Assembly (NCBI GenBank): GCA_001818835.1
Contig: MHKL01000014.1
Coordinates: forward strand, 8,975-17,667
From: Candidatus Komeilibacteria bacterium RIFCSPLOWO2_01_FULL_45_10
Lineage (GTDB): Bacteria > Patescibacteriota > Patescibacteriia > UBA1558 > UBA10009
DNA length: 8,693 bases
Reading direction: 5' to 3'
Every line of letters starts with the position of its first letter. Positions within the stretch are counted from its first letter, which is position 1. This document shows positions 1 through 4,189 of this stretch, in pieces. A program made the position numbers and the translations under genes. The notes under the pieces are model-generated. The model was given only the letters and a program-made list of their open reading frames with translations. It was not told the DNA's origin and did not search any database.

Positions 1-140
1 TTAAAATCGCCTGCTACGGAGGAAAAAACCGTTTCTGTTTTTAAATCAGCAGGGGCAAAATGGGAACTTTCCGCCCGCACCGCTTGAGGCAGCCAAAGCC
101 ACAAAAACGCCCCTAATAACAAAAAAATCCTCGGTTGCAT
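1..140 (-). CDS. N-terminus of a secreted protein (partial, runs off left edge)
   Basis: Reading leftwards from the ATG at 140-138, the frame stays open for 46 codons to the window edge. The first 23 residues look like a Sec signal peptide: an Arg at position 4, a Leu/Phe/Trp-rich core (IFLLLGAFLWLWLP), then AVRA before Glu-Ser, a fitting signal peptidase I site. About 23 residues of the mature part are visible (starting ESSHFAPADLK) and carry no motif I recognise, so the function is unknown beyond export. There is no clear Shine-Dalgarno motif. The gene is divergent from the tRNA cluster, and its start codon overlaps the proposed -35 box of the tRNA promoter. The frame was read by hand and is too short for most ORF callers. 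Confidence 0.7.
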   Translation of the reverse strand, partial: MQPRIFLLLGAFLWLWLPQAVRAESSHFAPADLKTETVFSSVAGDF

Positions 141-163
141 ATTTTGACAGATTTGTTTATAAT
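135..163 (+). promoter_or_regulatory. Putative promoter of the tRNA cluster
   Basis: A perfect TATAAT lies at 158-163, 15 bases before the first tRNA-like base at 179. Seventeen bases upstream is TTGCAT (135-140), a weak -35 match. A better TTGACA at 144-149 is only 8 bp from the -10 box and cannot pair with it. The site overlaps the start codon of the divergent secreted-protein gene, so the two transcripts may compete. The -10 box is convincing by position; the -35 box is inferred. Confidence 0.4.
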
Positions 164-178
164 ATCTTTCTGAAAGAA

Positions 179-312
179 GCGGGATTAGTATAACGGTAGT
201 ACGTAAGCTTCCTCCGCCTTCGCCCCTCGACTACACTCGGCCTACGCCGACCGAAGTCGGCTACGGCCGACGAAGGTCGGGTCTTCGGCGGACAAGCAAG
301 CTTTAATGCGGG
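179..312 (+). pseudogene. tRNA-Gly remnant, interrupted in the anticodon loop and missing its 3' end
   Basis: Bases 179-212 form a normal tRNA-Gly 5' half: acceptor strand GCGGGAT, D-arm GTAT/GTAC around AACGGTA, then anticodon-stem strand TAAGC and the loop start TTCC. The sequence then turns into a GC-rich palindromic element. At 297 it resumes as CAAGCTTTAATGCGGG. Joining 212 to 297 gives TTCCCAA as a 7-base loop, which would read anticodon CCC, with one mismatched stem pair (T:T). After GCGGG, which should be the T-stem, the T-loop, T-stem 3' strand and acceptor 3' strand are absent, because that same GCGGG begins the next tRNA. The gene therefore cannot fold as a tRNA even if the insert were removed. 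This is a decayed copy, probably shortened by deletion between two GCGGG motifs. Confidence 0.7.
213..292. repeat. GC-rich palindromic element inserted in the tRNA-Gly remnant
   Basis: The element begins TCCGCC (213-218) and ends GGCGGA (287-292). Inside is a symmetric hairpin: TCGGCC-TAC-GCCGAC, a CGAA loop, then GTCGGC-TAC-GGCCGA (237-270). That gives twelve base pairs with a symmetric 3x3 internal loop. The base composition is far more GC-rich than the surroundings, and AAGCTT flanks both sides (205-210 and 298-303). It has no coding sense. It resembles the short palindromic intergenic repeats common in Patescibacteria genomes, a comparison made from memory and not tested. Confidence 0.6.
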
Positions 313-383
313 AGTAGTTCAGTTGGTAGAATGCTTCCTTCCCAAGGAAGAGGTCGCGGGTTCGAATCCCGTCTCCCGCTCCA
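308..383 (+). tRNA. tRNA-Gly (anticodon CCC)
   Basis: This is a complete 76-base cloverleaf. The acceptor stem is GCGGGAG/CTCCCGC with T discriminator and encoded CCA. The D-arm contains AGTTGGTA. The anticodon stem CTTCC/GGAAG encloses the loop TTCCCAA, giving anticodon CCC (codon GGG). The variable loop is AGGTC, and the T-arm is CGGG-TTCGAAT-CCCG. Its first five bases double as the end of the broken tRNA-Gly copy upstream. The CCA end is also the first strand of the hairpin that follows. Confidence 0.95.
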
Positions 384-424
384 CGAAGTATTTGCCTGCG
401 CTTCGCTTCGGCAAAACTTCGTGG
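381..424 (+). repeat. tRNA-linked hairpin 1 (after tRNA-Gly)
   Basis: The left arm CCACGAAGTATTTGCC (381-396) pairs with GGCAAAACTTCGTGG (410-424), leaving one bulged base and a 13-base loop. The left arm starts inside the encoded CCA of tRNA-Gly. The core GAAGTATTTGC/GCAAAACTTC recurs after tRNA-Thr. No T-tract follows, so it is not a classical intrinsic terminator. A role in 3' processing or transcript punctuation is only inferred. Confidence 0.65.
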
Positions 425-440
425 CACAGCCATTTACTAC

Positions 441-516
441 GCCGGAGTAGCTCAGTTGGTAGAGCAGCACTTTCGTAAAGTGAAGGTCAGCGGTTCAATT
501 CCGCTCTCCGGCTCCA
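441..516 (+). tRNA. tRNA-Thr (anticodon CGT)
   Basis: This is a complete 76-base cloverleaf. The acceptor stem is GCCGGAG/CTCCGGC with T discriminator and encoded CCA. The D-arm is GCTC-AGTTGGTA-GAGC. The anticodon loop TTCGTAA sits on stem GCACT/AGTGA, whose outermost pair is a G:A mismatch. The variable loop is AGGTC and the T-arm is AGCGG-TTCAATT-CCGCT. The anticodon CGT reads the Thr codon ACG. It lies 57 bases after tRNA-Gly and is probably co-transcribed with it. Confidence 0.95.
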
Positions 517-550
517 CCCTGAAGTATTTGCTTTGCAAAACTTCAGGGTG
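515..550 (+). repeat. tRNA-linked hairpin 2 (after tRNA-Thr)
   Basis: The left arm CACCCTGAAGTATTTGC (515-531) and right arm GCAAAACTTCAGGGTG (535-550) enclose a TTT loop, with a single bulge in the same place as hairpin 1. The inner core is shared with hairpin 1, but the outer stem differs on both strands (CACCCT/AGGGTG versus CCAC/GTGG), so pairing is kept. The left arm overlaps the last two bases of the tRNA CCA. Confidence 0.7.
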
Positions 551-589
551 CCATGAAGTGAACGAGCGTAAGCGAGTTCTACTTTATGG
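551..589. terminator. Hairpin 3 at the convergent junction, possible bidirectional terminator
   Basis: CCATGAAGTGAAC (551-563) pairs with GTTCTACTTTATGG (576-589), with one bulge and one weak pair. It abuts hairpin 2 on one side and the stop codon of the minus-strand parvulin gene (592-590) on the other. Its position between converging transcripts suggests it ends both. Neither side has a strong T-run, so the terminator call rests mainly on position. Confidence 0.4.
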
Positions 590-2017
590 CTATATCTTTA
601 TCAAAGTCAAAACCTTGGCTTTTTTTATTTGCTCCGCCAGATAATCGTTGAAAGGCGCGCGCTTTAAAAACAGATGGGCAGCGTGGAAAGTCGGCTGGCC
701 GGCCTCCATTACTTTTTCCTCCAATTTCACCAGATGAAATCCGAAACGGCTTTCAAAAACCTCGCTCAACTCCCCCTCTTTTAAATCCAAAACTGCTGAT
801 TCAAACTCCGGCACCATGTCGCCCAAGGAAAACCAACCCAAATCCCCGCCCACGAACTTGGTGGCATCCTCGTTGATTTGACCGGCAATGTCGGAAAATT
901 TTTCCGGCGTTTTTAGGAGCTGATCGCGGTAATCGCTTAATTGCTTTTTAAGCTGGCTAAAGTCGCCGGATTGATAATAAGCGGCTTCCAATTCCCGGGC
1001 CAAAAGAACCGGCCGGATGATTTTTTCCTGATAGACCGTCAAAGTCCAGCCGTACAAATCCCCGATTAATTTCTGGGCTTCGGCTTGGCCGGCGGCAGTT
1101 TCTAAAATCATGTCGGTTTCGGCCTGGACTTTTTCCTGGCTGACGGAAATATTTTTATCCCTGGCCAACTTTTCCAAAACCGCCTTTTCCACCAAGCTCT
1201 CCAGGATTCGCTTTTTTATTTCCTGATTATTAACCGGCAAGCCCTGCCTGGACAAATATTTTTTTAAGGCGCTTAAATCATCAAAAAAATCACGGGCGTA
1301 AATAATTTTTCCGTCAACGTATAAAACCGGATAAGGAATGATTTTACTGATAACTTTGGCCGCGGGCTGATCCCAGCCGCCCAAATAAATGCCGCAAGAA
1401 ACAACGATAAAAAGAATGATGACGGTAAAAAACAAAATTAAAAGCGGCCGTTTAAAAGAAGCCCTGAACTTAAACGGAATTTTAATCGGCCGCTTAAACG
1501 CGGGCAATAGCGGGGCAACCGCCTTTGGTTTAACCGGGATTTTGGGGAAGATTTTCTTTTTGGCGAAATAATTTTTAAAACTGTTGACGAAATTCAGGAG
1601 CAGCGAGGTTATCTTTTCCTTAACGACACCTATCTTTTTAACCGTTTCAGCCAGAGGCTGATCCCTGTTCGCCGGCAGGCGCGGGGCTTTTGGCTGATCT
1701 TTTTTCGGCTCTGCCACCGGCGCTTTTTTAAAGGCAACGGTCCTTAATGATTCGGATAAATTCTGCAGCTCTTTCAAAACCGCTTCGCGGATTTTTGGAT
1801 AATCTAAATTGCCGCTTAACGAACCGGCCTCTCTGGCTTTTTTTGCCAATGGCTGGCTTTTCGTTTCCGCCAGCGGCTTAGCTGGATGGCTTAACGCCTC
1901 CTTGATTTTTTCCTGATATTCCTGAGCTACTTTTTGACGCTCGCCTCTCGACGGCGCTTGGGGTGAAGCGGGCTCGCCTGAAAGAGAAGGATTCTTCTTC
2001 TGATTGTCTAAAGCCAT
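590..2017 (-). CDS. Membrane-anchored parvulin-type peptidyl-prolyl isomerase (SurA/PrsA-like foldase)
   Basis: A 475-residue protein. Residues 1-190 are polar, rich in Lys, Pro and Ala and low in motifs, and are predicted to be cytoplasmic because of the strong positive charge before the membrane. One transmembrane helix spans about 191-213. A SurA-N-like helical region follows (about 230-345). The parvulin core is about 369-436, with the hallmarks GGDLGWF (390-396), MVPEFE (401-406) and FGFHLVKL (425-432). This family catalyses cis-trans isomerisation of prolyl bonds and helps exported proteins fold outside the membrane. A second, incomplete parvulin-like start (AAHLFLK, about 446-452) ends the protein. 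It is the last gene of a three-gene operon, 6 bp after the FtsB-like gene, so translation may be coupled. No Shine-Dalgarno motif precedes the ATG. The family call is firm; the client proteins are unknown. Confidence 0.85.
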   Translation of the reverse strand: MALDNQKKNPSLSGEPASPQAPSRGERQKVAQEYQEKIKEALSHPAKPLAETKSQPLAKKAREAGSLSGNLDYPKIREAVLKELQNLSESLRTVAFKKAPVAEPKKDQPKAPRLPANRDQPLAETVKKIGVVKEKITSLLLNFVNSFKNYFAKKKIFPKIPVKPKAVAPLLPAFKRPIKIPFKFRASFKRPLLILFFTVIILFIVVSCGIYLGGWDQPAAKVISKIIPYPVLYVDGKIIYARDFFDDLSALKKYLSRQGLPVNNQEIKKRILESLVEKAVLEKLARDKNISVSQEKVQAETDMILETAAGQAEAQKLIGDLYGWTLTVYQEKIIRPVLLARELEAAYYQSGDFSQLKKQLSDYRDQLLKTPEKFSDIAGQINEDATKFVGGDLGWFSLGDMVPEFESAVLDLKEGELSEVFESRFGFHLVKLEEKVMEAGQPTFHAAHLFLKRAPFNDYLAEQIKKAKVLTLIKI

Positions 2018-2023
2018 GTTAGT

Positions 2024-2434
2024 TTAATTAATTTTAAAAAAATAATTGAGCCAGCGCTCCCAATTGGAACTGGGTTTGGCTTCGCTGCCTGATAAAGAGG
2101 CTAGGGGGCTAACCAGGAACGGTTCGCCGGCCAGGGGCTCTGGCGGCACAATAATGATCTGTTCGCCGGGTTTTCTTAAATTCAATTTGGTCCGAGCTTC
2201 TTCTTCCACAAAATCCATGGTTTTAAAATATTCAATCAGGCCGCCCAGCTCCTGGTTTCTGGCCGCTAGTCCGCCCATTTCCTCCTCCAGCTTTTTTATG
2301 TCTTTTTCCAAATCGCGGCGGTTGATGATTTCCCTGGTCAGATTAACCGAAAAAAATATCAAAATAAACAAACTGACTAAAAAAAGGATTTTTGAACCGA
2401 GAAGACGCCTGCCAAAAGAACTGGAACTCACCAT
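2024..2434 (-). CDS. FtsB/DivIC-family septum formation initiator protein
   Basis: A 136-residue single-pass membrane protein. It has a short basic N-terminus, a transmembrane helix at about 13-31, and a heptad-like coiled coil at about 34-65 (EIINRRDLEKDIKKLEEEM). The family signature EEEARTKLNLRKPGEQI follows at about 77-93. FtsB/DivIC proteins form the FtsQ-B-L (DivIB-DivIC-FtsL) complex, which activates septal peptidoglycan synthesis at the division site. The C-terminal 40 residues are Pro/Ser-rich and longer than in compact family members. It sits between the PH-domain gene (37 bp upstream) and the parvulin gene (6 bp downstream). Sequence alone does not settle whether it is the FtsB or DivIC orthologue, so no symbol is given. 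No Shine-Dalgarno motif is visible. Confidence 0.85.
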   Translation of the reverse strand: MVSSSSFGRRLLGSKILFLVSLFILIFFSVNLTREIINRRDLEKDIKKLEEEMGGLAARNQELGGLIEYFKTMDFVEEEARTKLNLRKPGEQIIIVPPEPLAGEPFLVSPLASLSGSEAKPSSNWERWLNYFFKIN

Positions 2435-2445
2435 AAGGTTTGGAA

Positions 2446-2474
2446 ATTATATCATAAAAAATGACTTCTGACTA
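2446..2474 (-). promoter_or_regulatory. Possible internal promoter before the FtsB/DivIC gene
   Basis: On the minus strand a perfect TATAAT lies at 2451-2446. It is preceded at 17 bp by TAGTCA (2474-2469), which matches four of six -35 bases. Transcription would begin about 5 bases before the ATG at 2434, giving a nearly leaderless mRNA. This fits the missing ribosome-binding site but is not proven. Confidence 0.3.
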
Positions 2475-2969
2475 ATGCGCTATTTCCTTGTTTTTCTTAA
2501 TCCTAAGCAGCAGCTGCTGCAACTCCTCGGGACGGGCGATTTTGCTGACAATCATCACCGTTTCGCTGTTAATGACCTGAATTCTGACCGAGCCGTAATG
2601 AAATAAGGTCTGGGAAAAACCTTTCAGCCGGTAGGAAATGTCCTGCATTTTTTCGTATTCAATTTCCATCACTTTGCGGTCAAACAGGCCATGCTGTTTT
2701 ATTAAAACCACCCGTTTGTCCGTCACCAAAAAAACGTTAAAATACCAGACCACGATCAATCTGGCCATCAGTAAAATGCCTAAAAACAACAGGAGGAAAA
2801 ACAGAATCAAACCAATGGTTCCCCACTGGAACAATAAAAACATCAGAAAGAACGGCAACAGCAGTAAAATCAGGGAAAAAACAGCGGGCTTGAAAAAAAC
2901 CAAGTAATGCCGCCTGATTAAGCGGACCAGCTCTTCATTTTCTTTGAGAATTCTGCTAAAATAACTCAT
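2472..2969 (-). CDS. PH-domain membrane protein (bPH2 / YdbS-YdbT-like)
   Basis: A 165-residue protein with two adjacent transmembrane helices (about 26-47 and 52-76) and a C-terminal bacterial pleckstrin-homology-like domain (about 78-157). The domain shows the usual pattern: FLVTDKRVVLIKQHGLFDRK, an acidic-aromatic strand with the phrase EKMQDISY, then the Gly-Ser-Val-Arg-Ile strand. Such proteins are membrane associated. Their precise role is poorly defined, and in some Firmicutes the family is linked to stress resistance. It leads the operon with the FtsB-like and parvulin genes, which suggests a cell-envelope task. Its ATG (2969-2967) touches the ATG of the divergent 31-codon ORF, so its promoter must lie inside that ORF or beyond it. 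It ends with TAG. Confidence 0.8.
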   Translation of the reverse strand: MSYFSRILKENEELVRLIRRHYLVFFKPAVFSLILLLLPFFLMFLLFQWGTIGLILFFLLLFLGILLMARLIVVWYFNVFLVTDKRVVLIKQHGLFDRKVMEIEYEKMQDISYRLKGFSQTLFHYGSVRIQVINSETVMIVSKIARPEELQQLLLRIKKNKEIAH

Positions 2970-3065
2970 ATGAAACGCAAGCGTTTAAAAATTATCTGGA
3001 TTATCTTAAGCATTTTAATGGTTGTTTCCATGCTTCTCTGGACCGCGGGCTCGCTCTTCTATTAA
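2970..3065 (+). CDS. Small one-helix membrane peptide (31 residues)
   Basis: ATG at 2970 opens a 31-codon frame ending TAA at 3063-3065. The peptide has a strongly basic start (MKRKRLK), a continuous hydrophobic helix (about 8-25, IIWIILSILMVVSMLLW) and a short tail ending in Phe-Tyr. The composition fits an inserted small membrane protein with its N-terminus inside, much better than chance for a random short frame. It is divergent from the PH-domain gene with no bases between the two start codons. A weak promoter is possible (TTCATT at 2934-2939, 17 bp, TAAAAT at 2957-2962), which would give an almost leaderless transcript. Codons 2-6 contain an inverted repeat, AAACGC-AA-GCGTTT (2973-2986). 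I recall similar short peptides in Patescibacteria genomes but cannot check, and the function is unknown. Confidence 0.55.
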   Translation: MKRKRLKIIWIILSILMVVSMLLWTAGSLFY

Positions 3066-3095
3066 TTTTACTAAAAATTATCAGTTTAGAATAGT

Positions 3096-3235
3096 AAGCG
3101 CTTTGACCCCCACACTGTCATCCTGAACCCCGAGCTTGCCGAGGGGTGAAGGATCCCACTGATTTATAGACGTCTGTTAGGCAATGGGATTCTTCGCTAA
3201 CGCTCAGAATGACATAATAAGGGGTCAAGGCGCTT
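3096..3235. repeat. 140-bp nested palindromic element (MITE-like)
   Basis: Terminal inverted repeats are AAGCGCTTTGACCCC (3096-3110) and GGGGTCAAGGCGCTT (3221-3235), matching at 14 of 15 positions. Nested within are TGTCATCCTGA (3116-3126) against TCAGAATGACA (3204-3214), and AAGGATCCCA (3149-3158) against TGGGATTCTT (3185-3194). A local CCCC/GGGG hairpin also lies inside. The inner motif belongs to the widespread class of bacterial repeats reading TGTCATTCTGAGC. No transposase is encoded. The minus-strand frame crossing it is a typical artefact of this repeat. It sits between the small membrane ORF and the toxin-antitoxin module. Confidence 0.75.
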
Positions 3236-3368
3236 TTCATTATTTCAACTTTCTCACAATTCCCTTTAATCCAATTGGTTATAAGTATTATCAGATCTTC
3301 GTTCAATTGCTAAAAGAGTAACATCGCTGACTAATTTTACTCGATAAATAATTCCAATTTTATTTTTT
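3236..3368. other. AT-rich gap without a recognisable gene
   Basis: This is the rest of the gene-poor stretch 3066-3398, between the palindromic element and the terminator. On the minus strand an open stretch from 3390 to the TAA at 3268-3266 reads protein-like (containing IIYRVKLVSDVTLLAIERRS) but has no ATG, GTG or TTG start at a useful position. It may be the decayed end of a lost gene. Nothing else stands out. Confidence 0.4.
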
Positions 3369-3393
3369 AAAAAGCCGGTTTTATACCGGTTTT
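3369..3393 (-). terminator. Terminator-like hairpin after the toxin-antitoxin operon
   Basis: On the minus strand, 5 bases after the stop of the 37-residue ORF, AAAACCGGT and ACCGGCTTTT form a stem (one bulge, loop ATAAA), and the 3' strand runs into a T-rich tract. Size, position and T-run fit an intrinsic terminator. The short GC core makes it a modest one. Confidence 0.5.
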
Positions 3394-3398
3394 AAAAA

Positions 3399-3512
3399 TT
3401 ACAAATAGTTTAATAATACTTCTAAGGAAACGCCGTCTTTATTAATTTCTCTAAAATCAATAATTGTTTCCCAAACCTCGCCATCGGTTTCTAATTCAAC
3501 ATTATTCATCAT
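3399..3512 (-). CDS. Small acidic ORF downstream of the toxin (37 residues, unknown)
   Basis: ATG at 3512 (or the in-frame second ATG at 3509) opens a 37-codon frame ending TAA at 3401-3399. The start lies 5 bases after the toxin stop codon, and the frame ends just before the terminator-like hairpin, so it fits as a third cistron of the operon. The product is strongly acidic: nine Asp/Glu against two Lys/Arg, beginning MMNNVELETDGEVWETIIDF. It has no membrane segment or motif I know. It could be an accessory small protein, the trimmed N-terminus of a longer lost gene, or a chance frame. The tight spacing and sensible composition favour a real or recently real gene. No Shine-Dalgarno motif is present. 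Confidence 0.45.
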   Translation of the reverse strand: MMNNVELETDGEVWETIIDFREINKDGVSLEVLLNYL

Positions 3513-3517
3513 ATGAT

Positions 3518-3853
3518 CTAAATGTCAAAATGTTTTTTAAGATAATTTTTTATTTTAACCAAAGCTGTTTTATCAACCCCGCCAATCTTTTTAATGAATC
3601 TTTGTTTGTCAAACGAAGAGAGATGATAAACCTTAATGACGGAATCGGCGTAAAGATTATTCGTTTTATCCTTAATCACTTCTATGTCATTACTTAAACA
3701 ATCGCTAAGATTGCTGGTAATGGCCATTACCGTAACTAAACTGGAATAGTTTAAAATATCATCGGAACTCAAAATTACCGCCGGTCGGTCTTTTTTAAAT
3801 TCATGCCCGACGCTGGGATCGTATCTAACTAGCCAAATTTCTCCTTGTTTCAT
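3518..3853 (-). CDS. MazF/PemK-family toxin (type II TA endoribonuclease)
   Basis: A 111-residue protein of normal family length. Family landmarks are all present: the N-terminal GEIWLVRYDPSVGHE strand and loop, DRPAVIL with the conserved Arg23, AITSN with Thr46-Ser47, DSVIKV (70-75), and FDKQRF (81-86). MazF enzymes are SH3-fold dimers that cut single-stranded RNA at short motifs and arrest growth until neutralised; Arg23 and Thr46 align with the expected catalytic pair. The gene is second in the operon, 66 bp after the antitoxin gene, with a long hairpin between. A GAGGAG-like motif lies 13 bases before the ATG, farther than ideal. The toxin looks intact. Its RNA cleavage motif cannot be read from sequence. 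Confidence 0.85.
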   Translation of the reverse strand: MKQGEIWLVRYDPSVGHEFKKDRPAVILSSDDILNYSSLVTVMAITSNLSDCLSNDIEVIKDKTNNLYADSVIKVYHLSSFDKQRFIKKIGGVDKTALVKIKNYLKKHFDI

Positions 3854-3860
3854 ATAAATA

Positions 3861-3924
3861 TATAAACTCCTCGGCTCGAAAATTTGAAAATTTTTTCAAA
3901 TTTCCTCGCTCTACGCCGTTTATA
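3861..3924. repeat. Intercistronic palindrome between antitoxin and toxin
   Basis: The inner perfect arms AAATTTGAAAA (3880-3890) and TTTTCAAATTT (3893-3903) are separated by two bases. Outer matches are TATAAAC plus CGGC on the left (3861-3875) and GCCG plus TTTATA on the right (3915-3924). It overlaps the antitoxin stop codon and fills most of the gap to the toxin start. As RNA it would form a stable stem-loop just before the toxin ribosome-binding region, which could lower toxin yield relative to antitoxin. That role is inferred. It may equally be an inserted palindromic repeat. Confidence 0.6.
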
Positions 3925-4171
3925 AATTCTGGTAATATTCATGTTCCTCTTTAGACAACGGTTTTAAAATTTGATGAGAGTCAATCGCGCCGGTTTGCAA
4001 AAAATCGCTCTGCTGGGATTGTTCGATTTCATTATCTAAATAGGTTAAAGGACTGATTTTAAACAAGGGCTTGGATTGCTTGACCACGATAAAGGACTGG
4101 CCTTTTTGAACCTTTTGAGCGTAATGAGGCATATTTTGCCTTAATTCTTTTAAACCGATGATATTTTCCAT
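3920..4171 (-). CDS. Phd/YefM-family antitoxin
   Basis: An 83-residue protein read from the ATG at 4171. A TTG two codons upstream (4177) is in frame but less likely. The N-terminal half shows the Phd/YefM DNA-binding fold: IIGLKELRQNMPHYAQKVQK (residues 4-23), then GQSFIVVKQSKPLFKISPL, the two-strand stretch that precedes the linker. The C-terminal part (about 45-83) is Gln/Asp/Glu-rich and probably the disordered toxin-binding tail. Phd-type antitoxins bind their own promoter and neutralise the toxin encoded next. Here the partner is MazF-like and not Doc or RelE, a mixed pairing seen across type II modules. Just upstream are a good promoter and palindromes suitable for autoregulation. Confidence 0.8.
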   Translation of the reverse strand: MENIIGLKELRQNMPHYAQKVQKGQSFIVVKQSKPLFKISPLTYLDNEIEQSQQSDFLQTGAIDSHQILKPLSKEEHEYYQNL

Positions 4172-4189
4172 AAACAAAGGGTTAATTTG

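Noticed and set aside
144..163. TTGACA at 144-149 paired with TATAAT at 158-163 as a promoter
   Set aside because: The spacer is only 8 bp, too short for a standard sigma-70-type promoter.
213..296. The insert in tRNA-Gly as a genuine tRNA intron
   Set aside because: The 3' half of the tRNA is missing beyond GCGGG, and the insert lacks group I intron features, so no functional tRNA results from removing it.
242..433. 63-codon minus-strand frame with the phrase GDGIRTRDLFLGK
   Set aside because: It is the antisense translation of tRNA-Gly and the flanking palindrome, a well-known annotation artefact.
381..550. Flanking matches of the tRNA-linked hairpins as target-site duplications
   Set aside because: The flanks are inverted complements (CCAC/GTGG, CACCCT/AGGGTG), not direct repeats, so they belong to the stems.
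456..644. 62-codon plus-strand frame starting inside tRNA-Thr
   Set aside because: It consists of tRNA-Thr and hairpin sequence and then overlaps the real parvulin gene on the other strand.
2046..2471. 141-codon plus-strand frame opposite the FtsB/DivIC gene
   Set aside because: It is a shadow of the real coding frame, with Ser/Arg-rich composition and no domain pattern.
3118..3306. 62-codon minus-strand frame containing VILSVSEES
   Set aside because: It is a translation of the palindromic repeat. This peptide pattern arises wherever that repeat class occurs.
3066..3398. CRISPR array or attachment site near the repeats
   Set aside because: The repeats are inverted and nested, with no regular direct repeats or spacers and no cas or integrase gene in the window.
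3464..3697. 77-codon plus-strand frame opposite the toxin
   Set aside because: The opposite strand encodes a clear MazF-like protein over the same bases.
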